DNA of 64,000 nt, taken from positions 1-64,000 of the forward strand of contig JAQJVL010000177.1 in assembly GCA_035578905.1 (NCBI GenBank), given 5' to 3'. The translations under genes were made by a program, and so were the position numbers. Positions within the stretch are counted from its first letter, which is position 1; every line of letters starts with the position of its first letter. Positions 1-12,590 of the stretch are shown here, in pieces. The notes under the pieces were generated by a model that did not search any database, was not told the origin of the DNA, and saw only the letters and a program-made list of their open reading frames with translations. Origin of the DNA: Stictocephala bisonia (lineage: Eukaryota; Arthropoda; Insecta; Hemiptera; Membracidae).

Positions 1-293
1 GGTTTGGGGGGGCAACCCCAGCTCCAACATGGTCCTCAGGCCAGGCTAGCAGTGAAGATGGTAGAACATTGCCCGGACGACCGGCTGAGGGTTGAAAGTC
101 CCACTCAAGGACCCTGGAGTTTTAGTTTGTCTAGCCAAACATAACTAGATTCTGCAGGCAGCACAAGACAACTGACCAGACAGGCCAACCTTACCGAAGC
201 TGCTGGAACACGGAACGAAACGGAACTGGGCCAACGGCTACCAAAGTACGCAAAACGCAGGGCAAAAACGAATCTCAGGCAGCCTGGCAGACA
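1..293. other. GC-richer unassigned stretch at left edge
   Basis: This stretch is clearly richer in G and C than the sequence after about position 480. No convincing long reading frame, splice pattern or repeat family was recognised. It may be the end of a repeat or exon that continues outside the window. Confidence 0.3.
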
Positions 294-1535
294 ATGACGA
301 AAAAAACGAAACTGTACCGGTCCAAGACCCGGTACAGAGTTAAGGCCTCACAAGGGTTTACCACTAACTGGGGCTTGGTAAGGTCAACGTTGAATTTATT
401 ACCAAGCCAACATACTCTGATTAAGACAAATGTCTTTGTTTGTTTCACTAAATTTGGTTTCCATTTTGTACAAAGTAAAATAGAAAAAGGACGCATTATG
501 CAAATGAAGAAAAATCGTTGCCAATTAATTTATATTTTTAGTAAAATTCAGTACAATATAAATTATACTACAACTTACCCATATTATTAAGACATCTATG
601 ACATGTATTTATACATATTTTACTGTACAACGGGCTTGTTGATTAATTATTCAATAATTAATACAAATTAATTGTTTCTCACAATTTGTGGGCCAGTAAT
701 AATTAAAATTGGTTTTATAGGAGCAATTGCTTGTGATTTTAATCGGTTGAAACTGAATTACAAATGATTCCGATGTTCCCAGATTAGGAGTTTTCACTAT
801 ATATTTCATCGAATTTCTCTTCACATTATATGTGATGAAATGTGTGTGTGTTTTTTTTTTAACAGCCTAATTTGTTTTGTATTACTAGTACAATGACTAG
901 TACAAAATCTGTCTCAAATTTTCAATTATACTATAATGAGTTTGTTCACCTCATGTGTGGGTATTGAGACCCATTATACAGCCTTGTTACTCATAAGTGA
1001 TAAATGAACTTATTAGGGAAAAATAATTAAATTAATTATTCAATTACATAAATATTTAATAGAAATCTCATTTATACAAATATAATAGCCAAATTTAAAA
1101 GTATGCAAAATAATTATAAAAATATTCCTTTTTTACTATTTATGTGACAAATCATATACATGAGTGACAAAAAATTTTCAAAAATATAATTCAAATTTGT
1201 TTTAAATTTACAGTTACTTTAATATTTTTTATTTTTATTTCGATGTAAAAGGAAAAATAGTTAACACACTAATTCACACTCAGTGTCGTGTAAATAGTTT
1301 TTCATGACGCACTTGGTGGTACCTTCTAAAATGATGCGTACCTTATTTGTAATATTCCAGTCCTTCAGAAAGTATCTTAAATATAATATATTGCTCTGAA
1401 TTAATAAAGTCTGAATTAAATTAATTGAGTCACTGTGTTTATTTTATTGTCCTAGTAGCAATATTATGTATTTTTTCAGTATAAAATAAATACAAAACGT
1501 TATAGAAGTGAATACGTTTGATTAATAGGTTTTAC
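294..1535. other. AT-rich intergenic sequence
   Basis: Very AT-rich sequence with short T and A runs. The short open frames near 275-590 overlap on both strands and show no recognisable domain. Nothing else was found. Confidence 0.5.
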
Positions 1536-1547
1536 AGGTCAAAATAG

Positions 1548-1905
1548 AGTACAAGTAAAAGTCACACAACACAAATTTATTACAATATAAGCACAAATAT
1601 ATTACAATACAAGTACAAAATGCACAAATATTATGGTGATCGATTTCATTGAACCACTTTAACCTTCCTCAGACCAGAGGGATTCACAAAAGGTGAGCGT
1701 GGTTCACCGAAATCGATCACTATAATATTTGTACATTTTGTACTTGTAATATATTTGTGCTTATATTGTAATATATTTGTGCATTTTGTACTTGTATTAT
1801 AATATATTTCTGCACTTTGTGCTCATATTGTAATAAATTTGTGTTGTGTGACGTTTACTCGTACTATATATGTACCAACACGTATTATGCTAATTAAAAA
1901 ACTAA
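1548..1905. mobile_element. Foldback (large hairpin) element, copy 1
   Basis: The two halves are inverted copies of each other. The left half, starting with a GTCACACAACACAAATT-type segment near 1560, pairs with the AATTTGTGTTGTGTGAC-type segment near 1840. The arms are built from short units related to TTTGTGCATTTTGTACTTG. The centre (about 1640-1725) is a second, imperfect inverted pair around GATCGATTTC. A 12-bp direct repeat with one mismatch flanks the element (1536-1547 and 1906-1917), consistent with a target-site duplication. No coding sequence is present, so it would depend on another element for movement. Related copies lie near 53.1 kb, 59.9 kb and, as a remnant, 16.8 kb. Confidence 0.6.
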
Positions 1906-1917
1906 AGGTTAAAATAG

Positions 1918-4900
1918 ATATGTTTTGATAAAATTGATCAACAAGAAGTTTTATTCTTTTTTAGATATTATGAGGAAACGTGGTCTTGATAATAGTGAAA
2001 TGAAACTAAAAATGTCTTTACTGTACAAAGTATTAACAATTAATTGGCGAGGATAGGACTTTAAAGTCCTTTTTAACACCTAACCATTAAATTGCCATGA
2101 TATATAAGAAATTTCCTTTTATAATAATGTGTTATTTTACAAACTACACTTAAGGTATCAAATTATTGCTGCACACATGTATAAATTAGATCTTTGAGAC
2201 GATACTAATGTGTAATAACTATATCACTAATTACATGTGGGCCTGCGGCAAAGTGTTATCAGGTGTGTTATCAGTTGGCCCAGAATGCAGCAGTAGCAGA
2301 CCATGTGATTTATGTTATTACCACTGCAGGGCTATTAACAGAACAAAAACAATGTAAGCTCACATTCTGTTTCCGGTAACAGTTAAACTAAACCCAGTCT
2401 AGACTAATAGATATGAGATAGGTTATAGGATCGTTCAAAAAAATTTAATATAGATTTTTTCAAATAAATAAAAATGCTTCCACGTGTTAACTTGTTATCA
2501 AATCTTCCTGACATTATTTAGGTGTATACCAGGAAGATAAGATGGCTTTTAATTTAGTTAAAGATGCACCCTTTAAATAATAAATATATATAAATATATT
2601 TATTTATTTATTACATACCTTACAAATATAGAGAACATATGAATATTTAAGTGTTTAATCTCTTTCTCAATGCATTACATGTAATCAAATCTATAGAGAT
2701 TTTTGAATTTGCGTACATTATAAATAGGACAAATAAAATTATATTTTATTAATAAATCATCATGAAAGCTTAGTTTTAAAGCTTTGGACTTTAAATTCCA
2801 ATTTTTAAGATTTGGATCCTGAACTGAGCCATACGTTTTTTCTTAGTTTTTTTTTTTTTTTTTAAGGAGAGGCCAACCTCCTTCTTAACCTTACTCTGCC
2901 CATTATTCAATCACTTAAATAATGTTTGCTCTAAGTGATTTATTGATTAGTGAGAAATAATTATATCAATTCTTAAAATGTATTTAATACTAAATTGAGA
3001 TTTCTAGACAAATATAATGACTATTTATATATGTTGTGTGATAATTATAACAAAATAAAAAATGTTTCCTTTTAGACTGTCTATTTAACATTTCGTATTC
3101 CTGTGTAACAACACAGTAATCACAGACGATTAAAATTGCCTGACCGGAAAAATTGTTTTTAGAGTTAAAATGATTCAATACGGTTGTTTATATATAAAAT
3201 TACGTAATATATATTTCCCGGCAAATCGGAGAATTTCTCAAGAACTGCTTGACGTCTTGATTCCAGCATGAGGAATGAGTCTCCAGGGAAATTTCTCCAA
3301 ACCATATTACAACATTTAGATTCTTCTTATTGTTTCAAAATGCTTCTTAGGCTTTCCTTAATTTTACCTAAAAACCACTTGTAATTGTTGTTAACAGATG
3401 GTAAGTTGAGAAAACAATTTAAATATCATATTTCTACTAAAATGTAAAATTACAGATTGTGAATAGGTTAAACTAAATAATATTCATATTTATTTTGAAT
3501 TTTGAGTTATTAATAGTTATTTAACTTACTTTAGCTCTCTTGATCACTGTTTTAGCAGGCACCATGTTCCTTAATAATGGGAGTCTACAGGTGTCAGATA
3601 CGTAGTTAATGTATATAATATAAATAACTCATTTGCAAGGACCTTCTTAGAAATCTACGAATCTGCATTGTGTTCAATCAATGTCATTAAATATAGACTT
3701 TCAGATTTAATTTTATAAAATAAACAACTTCTAAGTAGTTTTTGGTACAGACATATTTTGCATAACCATTTTATATTTTGACCGTTCAAAGATTATTGAG
3801 AAGAAGAACACGTCAATCACTGATTAATTTAAATGTCTTCATACAATTTTTCATAGATTTATAAGTTTCTTAATAGTAAAAAATACTTATTTTCAATGTA
3901 ATTCAGTCTTTGTTCGGTTTAACAAATGAACCTCATTTGACGTTGATAAATGTGATACTGTAACAAGATCGAGAACCAGCTTGAAGAAAGGATATTTTCA
4001 AAATAAGTTTCTGAAATGTTGAAATGCATTCCTAAATTGCTAAGTAGTACTGCGAATCAACAGTTTAATTAATAATTTAAAGAAACAACATATAAAATAG
4101 TATCGTAGACAGTTATATAACTTTTGTTGGCAAAATCCGTGTGTTTTTAAAGATGTTGATTGATGTCTTTAATTAATTTGAAAATGTCTTATATAAACAT
4201 TTATCTAAATTTTATGAGTTTAATCAGTTCAATTATTATATAAATATTATTTTTAATTTAATTTATTACTTATATAACCATTTCTGAAAATGATTTAACG
4301 ATAAATTCAGTTGTACAATTATATCAGACATCACTTTATATAAATAAGAGGAGTAAAATTACTACAATAATGAAGTAATTAGTGTGGTAGTTAAGTATCA
4401 AGATACTCCATTAGATATAATCTTCTCCGATTTGATCCGAACACGTCTTGGGCTAATGCGGAAAGCTCAGACTACTTTAGGTCCCCTAAAAGTATGCACA
4501 ATCGTAAAAATTTAAATTACTCGTAACGAAGTATAGAAGGATTTTAAGTGATATATTTCATAGGTTATATTTTTGAAAGGTATAACAAGTTCTTGCGTGT
4601 TAGCGATACAGATATATAAATTGTAGAACGATTTTCTCTTGATTTCAAATTAAAAAAATTACCAATCATTTAAAGGTATAATCAAATAGATTGAAAATTG
4701 TGTTTTTTAAAGTCTTCATTTGCATAATGAAAACGAAAAGAAAAAACCAGATTACTACAACCTCCGAGCTCACTATTAAATACACTCATATTACATTTTT
4801 TCTGGTTCTCTTTTACATTTTTCTTTGATTCTAGAACAAAAGCATGAAATCTATATGCCTGTAATACGAAACTGATTGGTATTTGAGGATTGGTTCTGAA

Positions 4901-4940
4901 ACGCATTCTTTGTCAACAGTTTTCAACAATGCCATGTTTT
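1918..4940. other. AT-rich intergenic sequence
   Basis: Long AT-rich stretch with homopolymer runs, for example a T run near 2850. The short frames at 2990-3178 and 4682-4906 have low-complexity composition and no recognisable motif. I see no gene or repeat I can name. Confidence 0.5.
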
Positions 4941-4944
4941 ACAG

Positions 4945-5805
4945 TATATTAAAAGATCTTTAAATATTCATCTTAGTTAGTTTAAGTACATTTATGATCT
5001 TTAAAACTGGAAATTTTATACCGTATTTATTTACATTCTTTTTTCTGTTTTTTAATATTTTATTGTTAGTTAAGATTTGCAATTTACACTAAAGATATAT
5101 ACACAATGCAACTTATTTCATTAAAGATCTTGATAGTATTTTAATACTATTAAGCAGTACTTGAGCAAATTTAAAGGTGATGCTCGTACAAGTGTAACAC
5201 AAAATAATATTGAGTCAACACCATCACGCTTCACAGTATTAAACCGTTAAACACCCCCACAAGAAGTGACAGCAGCAGACACGTTATAAGTCCATTCAAG
5301 CTTTAATGGAAGAAGATCTAGCCAGAATCTACTATGATGTAGCCTATCCAGCAGGTTACACTGGAACCACCCCCTTAATTCATGCTTTGGGTAATATATT
5401 TAGCGAAGATTCGATAAGGAATGGGTTACAATCACAAGATACTTATCCATTGCACAAGCCAGTGAGAAGAATATTTTCAAGAAACATATTTGTTGTACAT
5501 GCAATTGATGAATATTGGCAAACTGATCTAAATGACGTGAGAAGTTTGAGCAAGTACAGTGATGGTGCGAACTACATACTGGCCGTAATCGATGTATTAG
5601 CATGAGAGCGTTGGCAACAACATTGAAAAATAAACAATCCCCTGAAGTCATCAAAGTCGATATTTGAAGAAAACAAGAAAAACCTCGATGAGTTTATTAT
5701 GCTCACTCTTCTTTAGAAGAGTTTTGTGAATACATAATAAATTTCGGGTATTACAAAACAACAATTCAATGATTTTTAAAATATCAAAAACCTACTTTCA
5801 TACTT
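4945..5805. repeat. Left arm of a nested inverted repeat
   Basis: Positions 4945-5142 and 5714-5805 together read as the reverse complement of the uninterrupted segment 8536-8823. The left arm is split at about 5143-5713 by a segment carrying a Maverick integrase fragment. The right arm shows the unsplit state, so the integrase segment was probably added to the left arm. The arms are similar but not identical, so the palindrome is not brand new. Confidence 0.65.
5153..5696 (+). pseudogene. Maverick/Polinton integrase fragment (5' part), inverted copy
   Basis: A reading frame of about 99 codons starts at 5306. It contains the segment SQDTYPLHKPVRRIF, then WQTDLNDVRSLSKYSDG with the first DDE aspartate, then AVIDVLA. 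This order matches the N-terminal half of the retroviral-type integrase carried by Maverick/Polinton transposons in animals (family knowledge). The frame stops in the codon after VLA, where the other copy reads Arg. The region 5153-5696 is an inverted near-copy of 6469-7013, and the part downstream of 5696 is missing here. The catalytic Glu region is therefore absent and the fragment cannot be functional. Confidence 0.7.
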
Positions 5806-5879
5806 GTTTACTTATTAAAAATCTATTTTTTTAAACGCTGTCTACATTAATAATGTCTATAGCTTTATATTGTAGATTT

Positions 5880-6160
5880 CCACGTAAATCTTTTGATCCC
5901 GTAGTTGCCTGGCTATGGCTTTGAATAAATGGCTCTTTCAAAGGAAATGTTGGCCTTGGTTAGTAACAGTGACTACACTCATTCTTCCCTCATATTCACT
6001 CTTATATCTACGATCGGCGTCTTAGTGATGAATAATATTCCCCTTATACTGTACTGGTTCTCCCCTTTAGTCTGTCTGATACGTTAGTTGATACTATTGG
6101 TGGAGTCTTCGTGGTAAATTTGGCATGGGCTGAACGGGCGTAGTCTAGCTTCAAGTTTTA
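5880..6160 (+). repeat. SINE-body repeat, plus orientation
   Basis: This carries the body shared by several SINE-like copies in the window. It has a GGCTCTTTC segment, then GTAACAGTGACTACACTCA, then a CGATCGGCGTCTTAGTG segment, ending near GGGCTGAACGGGCG. It is mirrored in inverted orientation at 8292-8510, which makes it part of the large nested palindrome. Confidence 0.6.
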
Positions 6161-6224
6161 ATAGTTTTATTGGTTAGTATTAATGTTAAATACGTATATT
6201 TGTAGAAAGGGGTACATATCAATA

Positions 6225-6868
6225 TTTTTGTTCAAATCATTATCAATATGTTTATGTTGATATGTATCTGAAATGGCATTCAACATATCTGTATGTACAG
6301 TTATGCGTTAAGTATCGCCATTCATTAAGTATCATTTTCAGCGTGCGTTTCAATCTTTCCACTACTGCAGCTTTGATGTCAGGATTATTGGTTGTGAAAA
6401 ATGTTATTTTGTTTTCTTTAAACATTTTTCGATCCTTCTTTGATACAAACTGAGTTCCTTTGTCTGTTTAAACTCATCGAGGTTTTGACTTGTTTTCTTC
6501 AAATATCGACTTTGATGACTTCAGGGGATTGTTTATTTTTCAATGTTGTTGCCAACGCTCTCTTGCTAATACATCGATTACGGTCAGTTTGTAGTTCGCA
6601 CCATCACTGTACTTGCTCAAACTTCTCACGTCATTTAGATCAGTTTGCCAATATTCATCAATTGCATGTACAACAAATATGTTTCTTGAAAATATTCTTC
6701 TCACTGGCTTGTGCAATGGATAAGTATCTTGTGATTGTAACCAATTCCTTATCGAATCTTCGCTATATTTATTACCCAAAGCATGAATTAAGGGGGTGGT
6801 TCCAGTGTAACCTGCTGGATAGGCTGCATCATAGTAGATTCTGGCTAGATCTTCTTCCATTAAAGCTT
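6225..6868 (-). pseudogene. Maverick/Polinton integrase, degenerate
   Basis: Translation on the minus strand from ATG 6860 gives the same N-terminal half as the fragment at 5306. It continues past VIDVLARERWQQH after a frame disruption into a second part. That part shows a T-N-K-G-T-Q-F segment and then KAAVVERLKRTLK, which contains the third catalytic residue (Glu) of the DDE core. A Y-L-T-H-N-C-T-Y-R-Y segment follows. This is the typical layout of the Maverick/Polinton c-integrase, which joins element ends to host DNA in the nucleus. At least one frameshift near 6540-6480 and a stop near 6230 make it a pseudogene. It is the longer of two inverted copies. Confidence 0.75.
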
Positions 6869-6899
6869 GAATGGACTTATAACGTGTCTGCTGCTGTCA

Positions 6900-7350
6900 C
6901 TTCTTGTGGGGGTGTTTAACGGTTTAATACTGTGAAGCGTGATGGTGTTGACTCAATATTATTTTGTGTTACACTTGTACGAGCATCACCTTTAAATTTG
7001 CTCAAGTACTGCTGACTGAATGGATTGGTTATGAATATATTTGGTATGTTCATTTCTTTAAGTACATGCATTAATTGTTTTCACCCTGGTTGTTGAATTG
7101 GTTTTCTAGCTCTTATCAAATCATGTGTAATGTCCACAATATTCGAGTAGGGTATTATCTCTCCTGTTATTGATATCTTACCATATTCATCCCATGAAAA
7201 AGCTCAGTTCTTTTATCTAAAGCTCTCATCAAGTTTCTAGCATCCTTTTTGTATGTTTTTGAAAACGTTAAACTATATCCTCAATACCAATATCGTTTCG
7301 CTTTTTATCATTCATGTCGACAACAGGTATACTAATAGGCTTCCTTTTCT
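6900..7350 (-). pseudogene. Maverick-associated reading frames upstream of the integrase, broken
   Basis: Upstream of the integrase on the same strand, patches of coding sequence appear in shifting frames. They include KDARNLMRALDKRTELF, then GEIIPYSNIVDITHDLIRA, then a KEMNIPNIFITNPF segment. I recall similar segments next to integrase in insect Mavericks, but the function is not known to me and this assignment is inference. Several frameshifts and stops are present. The first part, up to 7013, is included in the inverted duplication with 5153-5305. Confidence 0.45.
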
Positions 7351-7381
7351 GGGAGGCAAAGTAGAGGAAACGTTATAAATC

Positions 7382-7640
7382 TTAAGCAGGTATACTCGAA
7401 GAAAAAAACTCGTCCCTAATCTGCCCCTCCAGGTTGCCAGCAATGATAGGACCGTACCTGGTGACTACTCGCTGTAACGATATGATCCTATACATGAAGC
7501 CAGGTCGCAGCTCTGATACTCCAGGGGGTGCCTTACAGTTGTTGAGTGCGAAGAGTGTGGATATCCATCGTAAGTGGTTGTAGAGGGATTCACAGCTGTG
7601 ATGAAGTGATGACTCTGACAGCTTACATCGGATGTTTTAT
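7382..7640 (-). pseudogene. Possible further Maverick-derived coding segment
   Basis: One minus frame is open for about 58 codons before the TAA at 7384-7382. It includes ELRPGFMYRIISLQ followed by RVVTRYGPIIAGNLEG. The Gly-rich strand-loop pattern resembles small proteins of unknown role in animal Mavericks, but this is from memory and unverified. Position and strand fit an extension of the remnant that ends in the integrase at 6.2 kb. Confidence 0.3.
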
Positions 7641-7699
7641 ACACGGTTTTGTCACCTTGAGGGGGAAGAACGTGACAAACAACACTCACTCTAATTAAC

Positions 7700-8290
7700 C
7701 TAGTGAAAGGTGTTTACAGTTTAACAAGATTTTACTATTTTTATTAGCTTTAAGGTGTTTATCACATTAGTGGATATCGTTATGATATGGTTTTACTTTC
7801 GTCAGGATGGATCAGGATAGGATCGTTAATAATAAAATTTGCTCTACAAACGTATTACTTCTGAATATAGCTATAATGTTTGGAGAAGTTTGCTATGTTG
7901 TCGCACTTGCTGTTCCTTTATTTGATTACACTAAGGATAAATTCTTCCAATAATGTTTTCATATCAATGTACTATAATTAATTTCTTATAAATTTATTTT
8001 TAGTATATGTCTTTTAAATCGAAACGTATATTTATTTTGTCAATATTATTTTACTATAACATCATTTCATTATTTTACCTGAAAATTGTTGATTTAAGCT
8101 TTTTTACCGTTACAAAAATCAAGGATCAGTTCACAGCTGTACAAAACACCTTCTGATCTCAGCTTTCACATCTTACAAATGCTTACCTTCCCAACTGTCT
8201 TAATTCAGACTGCAAATAATATTATTTTTATTTAATTATATTATCTCATCTTGAATGCCACGTTAATATTAACCATTAAAACAATTAAAA
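7700..8290. other. AT-rich spacer of the palindrome
   Basis: No coding sequence or repeat was recognised between the Maverick remnant and the inverted SINE-body copy. Confidence 0.4.
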
Positions 8291-8291
8291 C

Positions 8292-8510
8292 TTGAAGCTA
8301 GATTACGCCCGTTCAGCCCATGCCAAATCTGCCCCGAAGACTCTACTAATGTATCTACTATTGCCCCCAATAGTATCTACTAATGTATCAGAGAGAGTAA
8401 AGGGGAGAACCAGTTCAGTACAAGGTGAATATTATTCATCACTAAGACGCCGATCGTTGAGATATGAGCGAATATGACGGGCGAATGAGTGTGATGAGTG
8501 TAGTCATTGT
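8292..8510 (-). repeat. SINE-body repeat, minus orientation
   Basis: This is the reverse complement of the repeat at 5880-6160, including the CGATCGTTGAGATATG and GCCCGTTCAGCCCATGCC segments. A short duplication inside it repeats TAGTATCTACTAATGTATC-like sequence twice. Confidence 0.6.
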
Positions 8511-8529
8511 TAATAAGTATTTTTAAGTA

Positions 8530-8823
8530 AATACTGAACTATGAAAGTAGGTTTTTGATATTTTAAAAATCATTGAATTGTTGTTTTGTAATACCCGATA
8601 TTTATTATATATTTACATAACTCTTCTCTAAAACTATCAAGATATTTAATGAAATAATTTGCATTGTGTATATGTCTTTAGTGTAAATTTTAAATCTTAA
8701 TTAAAAATAAAATATTAGAAAACAGTAAAAGAATGTAAATAAATACGATATACAAACTTCCAGTTTTAAAGATCATAAATGTACTTAAACTAACTAAGAT
8801 CTCAAAAAAGCTCTTTTAGTATA
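8530..8823. repeat. Right arm of the nested inverted repeat
   Basis: This is the uninterrupted inverted counterpart of 4945-5142 plus 5714-5805. It keeps the order seen in the left arm but without the integrase segment. Confidence 0.65.
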
Positions 8824-8945
8824 GAAGCTAGATTGCACCCGTTCAGCCCATGCCAAAGGTGCCCCGTAAACTCCCCCGATAGTATTTACTTACGTTCCCT
8901 GCACAGGTCAATATTCTATGAGGAATGGGGCCAGGAATGTTAAAA
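8824..8945. repeat. Second SINE-related fragment
   Basis: It repeats the GCCCATGCCAAA segment found at 8311-8330. A GAGGAATGGGGCCAGG-like tail follows, which also occurs in the SINE at 36.2 kb. Confidence 0.45.
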
Positions 8946-8949
8946 AGAT

Positions 8950-11900
8950 CTTTCCTTAAAAATATTAATTAATGTCTCCAACTCTGCTGTCAAATCACAT
9001 CTAAATAAATATAAATTTTAAAAATTAATTAATTAGGGATTGTTTAGTTTGTCTGCTCAATCACTGATCGTTTTTTTATGAAGCTATCCAATTAGCGAGT
9101 TAACCCACTGAAGCGATGTTAATGAGGATAACAAGCTCTAATCTGAAGATAAAAATAGATATAAACTTCTCCTTACTAATGATTTGTCTTTACTCTTCTC
9201 TCAATATTAGCTTCTCTGATTGATTAGTTATAAAAGAACTCTAGTAGATACTTAGAGAATAAATTATATTTTTCTTAAATTATTACCATTATCACTATAT
9301 AAATAATGTAACAATTTTACCTCGCATATAGCTTTCCCTATTATGATATATTTCAAACATATATTTCAGATTGCATTCACTGTTTTCTATTTTTCAATAG
9401 CATAGTGGGTTTAAGGCCATAATCAATGTAAGGGTTCGATTTTATTAATTCTACTTTGGTACAATAGTAAGTATGCCGAAATATTATCTCATGTATTTAG
9501 AATATAAATAAGAAAATGTACATAAAATATGTTAATTTTACGATTTAACATATATTTTCCTATAAAAATACTCACAATATAACATAATTTTACGCTTTAT
9601 TGAAAACTAAGCTTTTCATTTCCACAAATCTAACTGATTAATATTTTAATAAAAACAGCAAATAATTTAGATCTATAATATCTGTATAATGAATTAAAAT
9701 ATATATATAACGGAATTTCCTTGAACTTATCCTTTTGATTTCAAACTTTTAATTTCCAAAGTAAATTATCCTTTTGAAAATATATAAATTTATAAAATAT
9801 ATTAAACACGTTTAAAACAAACTGATTAAGAATTTAACGAACTCGTTTAATCCTAAAAGTGTTTGGAGATATATTTCTGGCGTGATACATATTTTAGGAT
9901 AACTTATATTTGACCTCTGTCAAAGATCTACATCTGCAAATAACTTATTACTCAGAGTGTTTCCCTGTCGAACTTACTTATTCATGTCATTTCGCCTCGC
10001 ACTGTCCGTCCGCCCACTAAGCCGAGCTCTGTCAGACCCTTTGGAAGTCTTTATAACATTCTACTAGCATGAAAGCGAACCCATTTTTATTTATAAACTA
10101 TATTTTTTTGTATTATTTGTATATTACTTACGAGTATTTAACATTTAAAGAATTGTATATGTAATTTATTTTTAAATATTTAGTAATAAGTAACTCTCTC
10201 TAATTTTTGTTATTCATTATGATTAATGGAAAGTACATTTTTCTTTACTAAATTAAAAAACATTTGTCTTCAAGTGTTTGGAGACTGCAAGTTTGCAATA
10301 TTGATATATAGGACTCATAAATATAATAAATATTTTGAATAATGATATAATGATATTTTGAAACATCATAAATAGGAGTTATTTATGATGTTATAAAATA
10401 ATTACTCATATTTCGAAACATTCGAAACATTCGTCATTTACCGGAGGGACTGACATTGAACGGTAGTTTTTATATCTTACCAGTAGGACATAAAAACATT
10501 AAATAGTTAAAAGATTAAACACGATTCCCATACTGGGAATCCCACATATACACATAAGAATTCAGTAGGTTCTCTTGAAGCCTGTTTAAAATTAAATTAT
10601 ACAAAGCTTACATATAATTTTATATGTACACAATATTACACATTATGTATACAATAACGTAAACTGTTTACAATAATTTAAAATTGAAACAACAGATACC
10701 TTATTCAGAATAAAATGACTTTGAATCACCTTAACTCTCAGAATTATTTGGAAAATTCAGAAATTTTAACAAGCCAATTAGTAAAGTTAATTAGTAAGCT
10801 TCGTTATTCGTTTTTGACTAGGAACTGAACATTTACAGAGGTTTACATGGAGTAGTTTTTAATGGTTTGTAATTCCTTCTCCGAGTGACAATTGTCTGAA
10901 CAGTAAATGTCTTTGGATATTTTGTAGTCTACTCCTTAACATTAATTAAGTTTAACATAAAATATATAATGGTGTAGTAAAATAACATAATAATAATTTA
11001 CATTTAAATGTACATTATTTTTATGTTCTTTTTAATGTAACTTTTAAATGTACATTTTCTATTGTTTAAACATTGTAATTGTAATATGTACCTAATGTTT
11101 CAACTATGCTTTAACAATATCTCTTATGTTTTAAAAACTATAGTAAGCTCTATTTAAAATGTGTTTTAACCAGTTTGAATTTCACATCTACTGTCACTAC
11201 ATTTTACTTTACACAAGTTTTTTTTTACATACACATATTTTATCAATAATAAAGATTCAAAATTTAAGTTAATTATATAAAAGTACACGTATCTTCTCAT
11301 TTCATGTATTTACACTGATTTTTAAAGTTCAGAAAAATTTAGTATTTAAACTGTATCTAGATTATATTCTCAGGTTTGATTAATGTTATTATTTGCAGTT
11401 TTGTAATCTGTATGTTTTAACATTAACAAATGAATGTTATCAAGTAATGTAAATATTTATATGTTAATATTCTTAACAGTTATACTTCAAGATATACACC
11501 AAATATCAACAATTTGTAACAGTAATACATTTTTGGTTAAAAATAAATTTTAAGTTTTAAATATTATCCAATAATCTAACATGAAAAGTCTACCAGTATA
11601 TACATAACTATCCGACTTTAAAACAAAATATTATTAGCTTTAAGTATTTGTTTTTCATGTAAAATATGTTTATATCTCTATAGCATATTTTAATAGATAA
11701 GGCCCCTTTTCAAAACTTTATTACAAATATTTTTTAATAAAAAATAGATACGTCTTTGAAAAATTATACCGTAATGATATATATATATATATTGAATTCC
11801 TACAATTACTAAATGGTTTTAACCGTCGTCTCCAATGTGTAGACTCCCATAACATCTAAGGTTATTTACCATTTAATAACATCATGGCACATTCCCCGTA

Positions 11901-12220
11901 AATATTTCAACCCGAATGGTACTATATCCCCTCATACAGGTGTAGGGGTCTTACATGTTATGTTCACCCCAGTCACGAGTTTTATTGATATGTCACCTAT
12001 AAAGTACCGTAGCACCAGACAAGAGATAAATATCGTACTACGATGGAGCTATATCTCTTGTTGTAAATATATCCGAAGATAAGTTTATGGAGTATTTTAT
12101 ACCAGGTTTCTAAGCACGATCATTTTGACAAAAAAGTGTTCTTGATACTGCGGAACGTGTAACTGAATATTGTTATCATTCATGCAATAATATTGGTTTG
12201 ATTTTACATGACTGATATTT
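8950..12220. other. AT-rich sequence without recognisable genes
   Basis: I found no coding pattern here. One clean hairpin with 12-bp arms and a 7-nt loop lies at 10362-10392 (AACATCATAAAT and its complement). A moderately GC-richer patch lies near 9980-10060 and was not identified. Confidence 0.5.
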
Positions 12221-12221
12221 A

Positions 12222-12590
12222 AGGAGCAGCCGTAGATAAGGGGCTAAGATGCTGGCTATCCACGCAGTCAGTCCAGGTTTGATTTCCGATATGACTATTA
12301 ACAGTTTTTCCCCTGTCGCTCCCGTGGTTCACAAGTCATGTTAAGTCGTTGGTCCCCAGGTTGGTGTTAGAGAGGGCTTCTTAGCCCTAACCTCACCTGG
12401 TAAAAGTCACTATCATTGTTGACCCTCCACCTGGAGTTGACTTATGAAACTACTTGTAACTCTGCCACCTATCAGTAGACCGGATGTGGTCTGTTCGTCC
12501 GTTCCCATACTATTGTCACAACAGTGACAGTTACCTCTCTATTCCCCACTTGACCACCAGGCAGTGCGTTGATCAGTAGCTGGTGACCGT
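12222..12590 (+). repeat. tRNA-derived SINE
   Basis: The left end resembles a tRNA: GGAGCAGCCGTAGATAAGG fits an A box region and GTCCAGGTTTGATTTCCG fits a B box. A non-tRNA body follows. The same head occurs on the minus strand at 39.3-39.5 kb, as expected for a dispersed family transcribed by RNA polymerase III and copied by a LINE. It is not a tRNA gene, because the acceptor stem cannot close. Confidence 0.6.

Noticed and set aside
6440..6919. 159-residue plus-strand protein
   Set aside because: It is the antisense shadow of the Maverick integrase on the minus strand.
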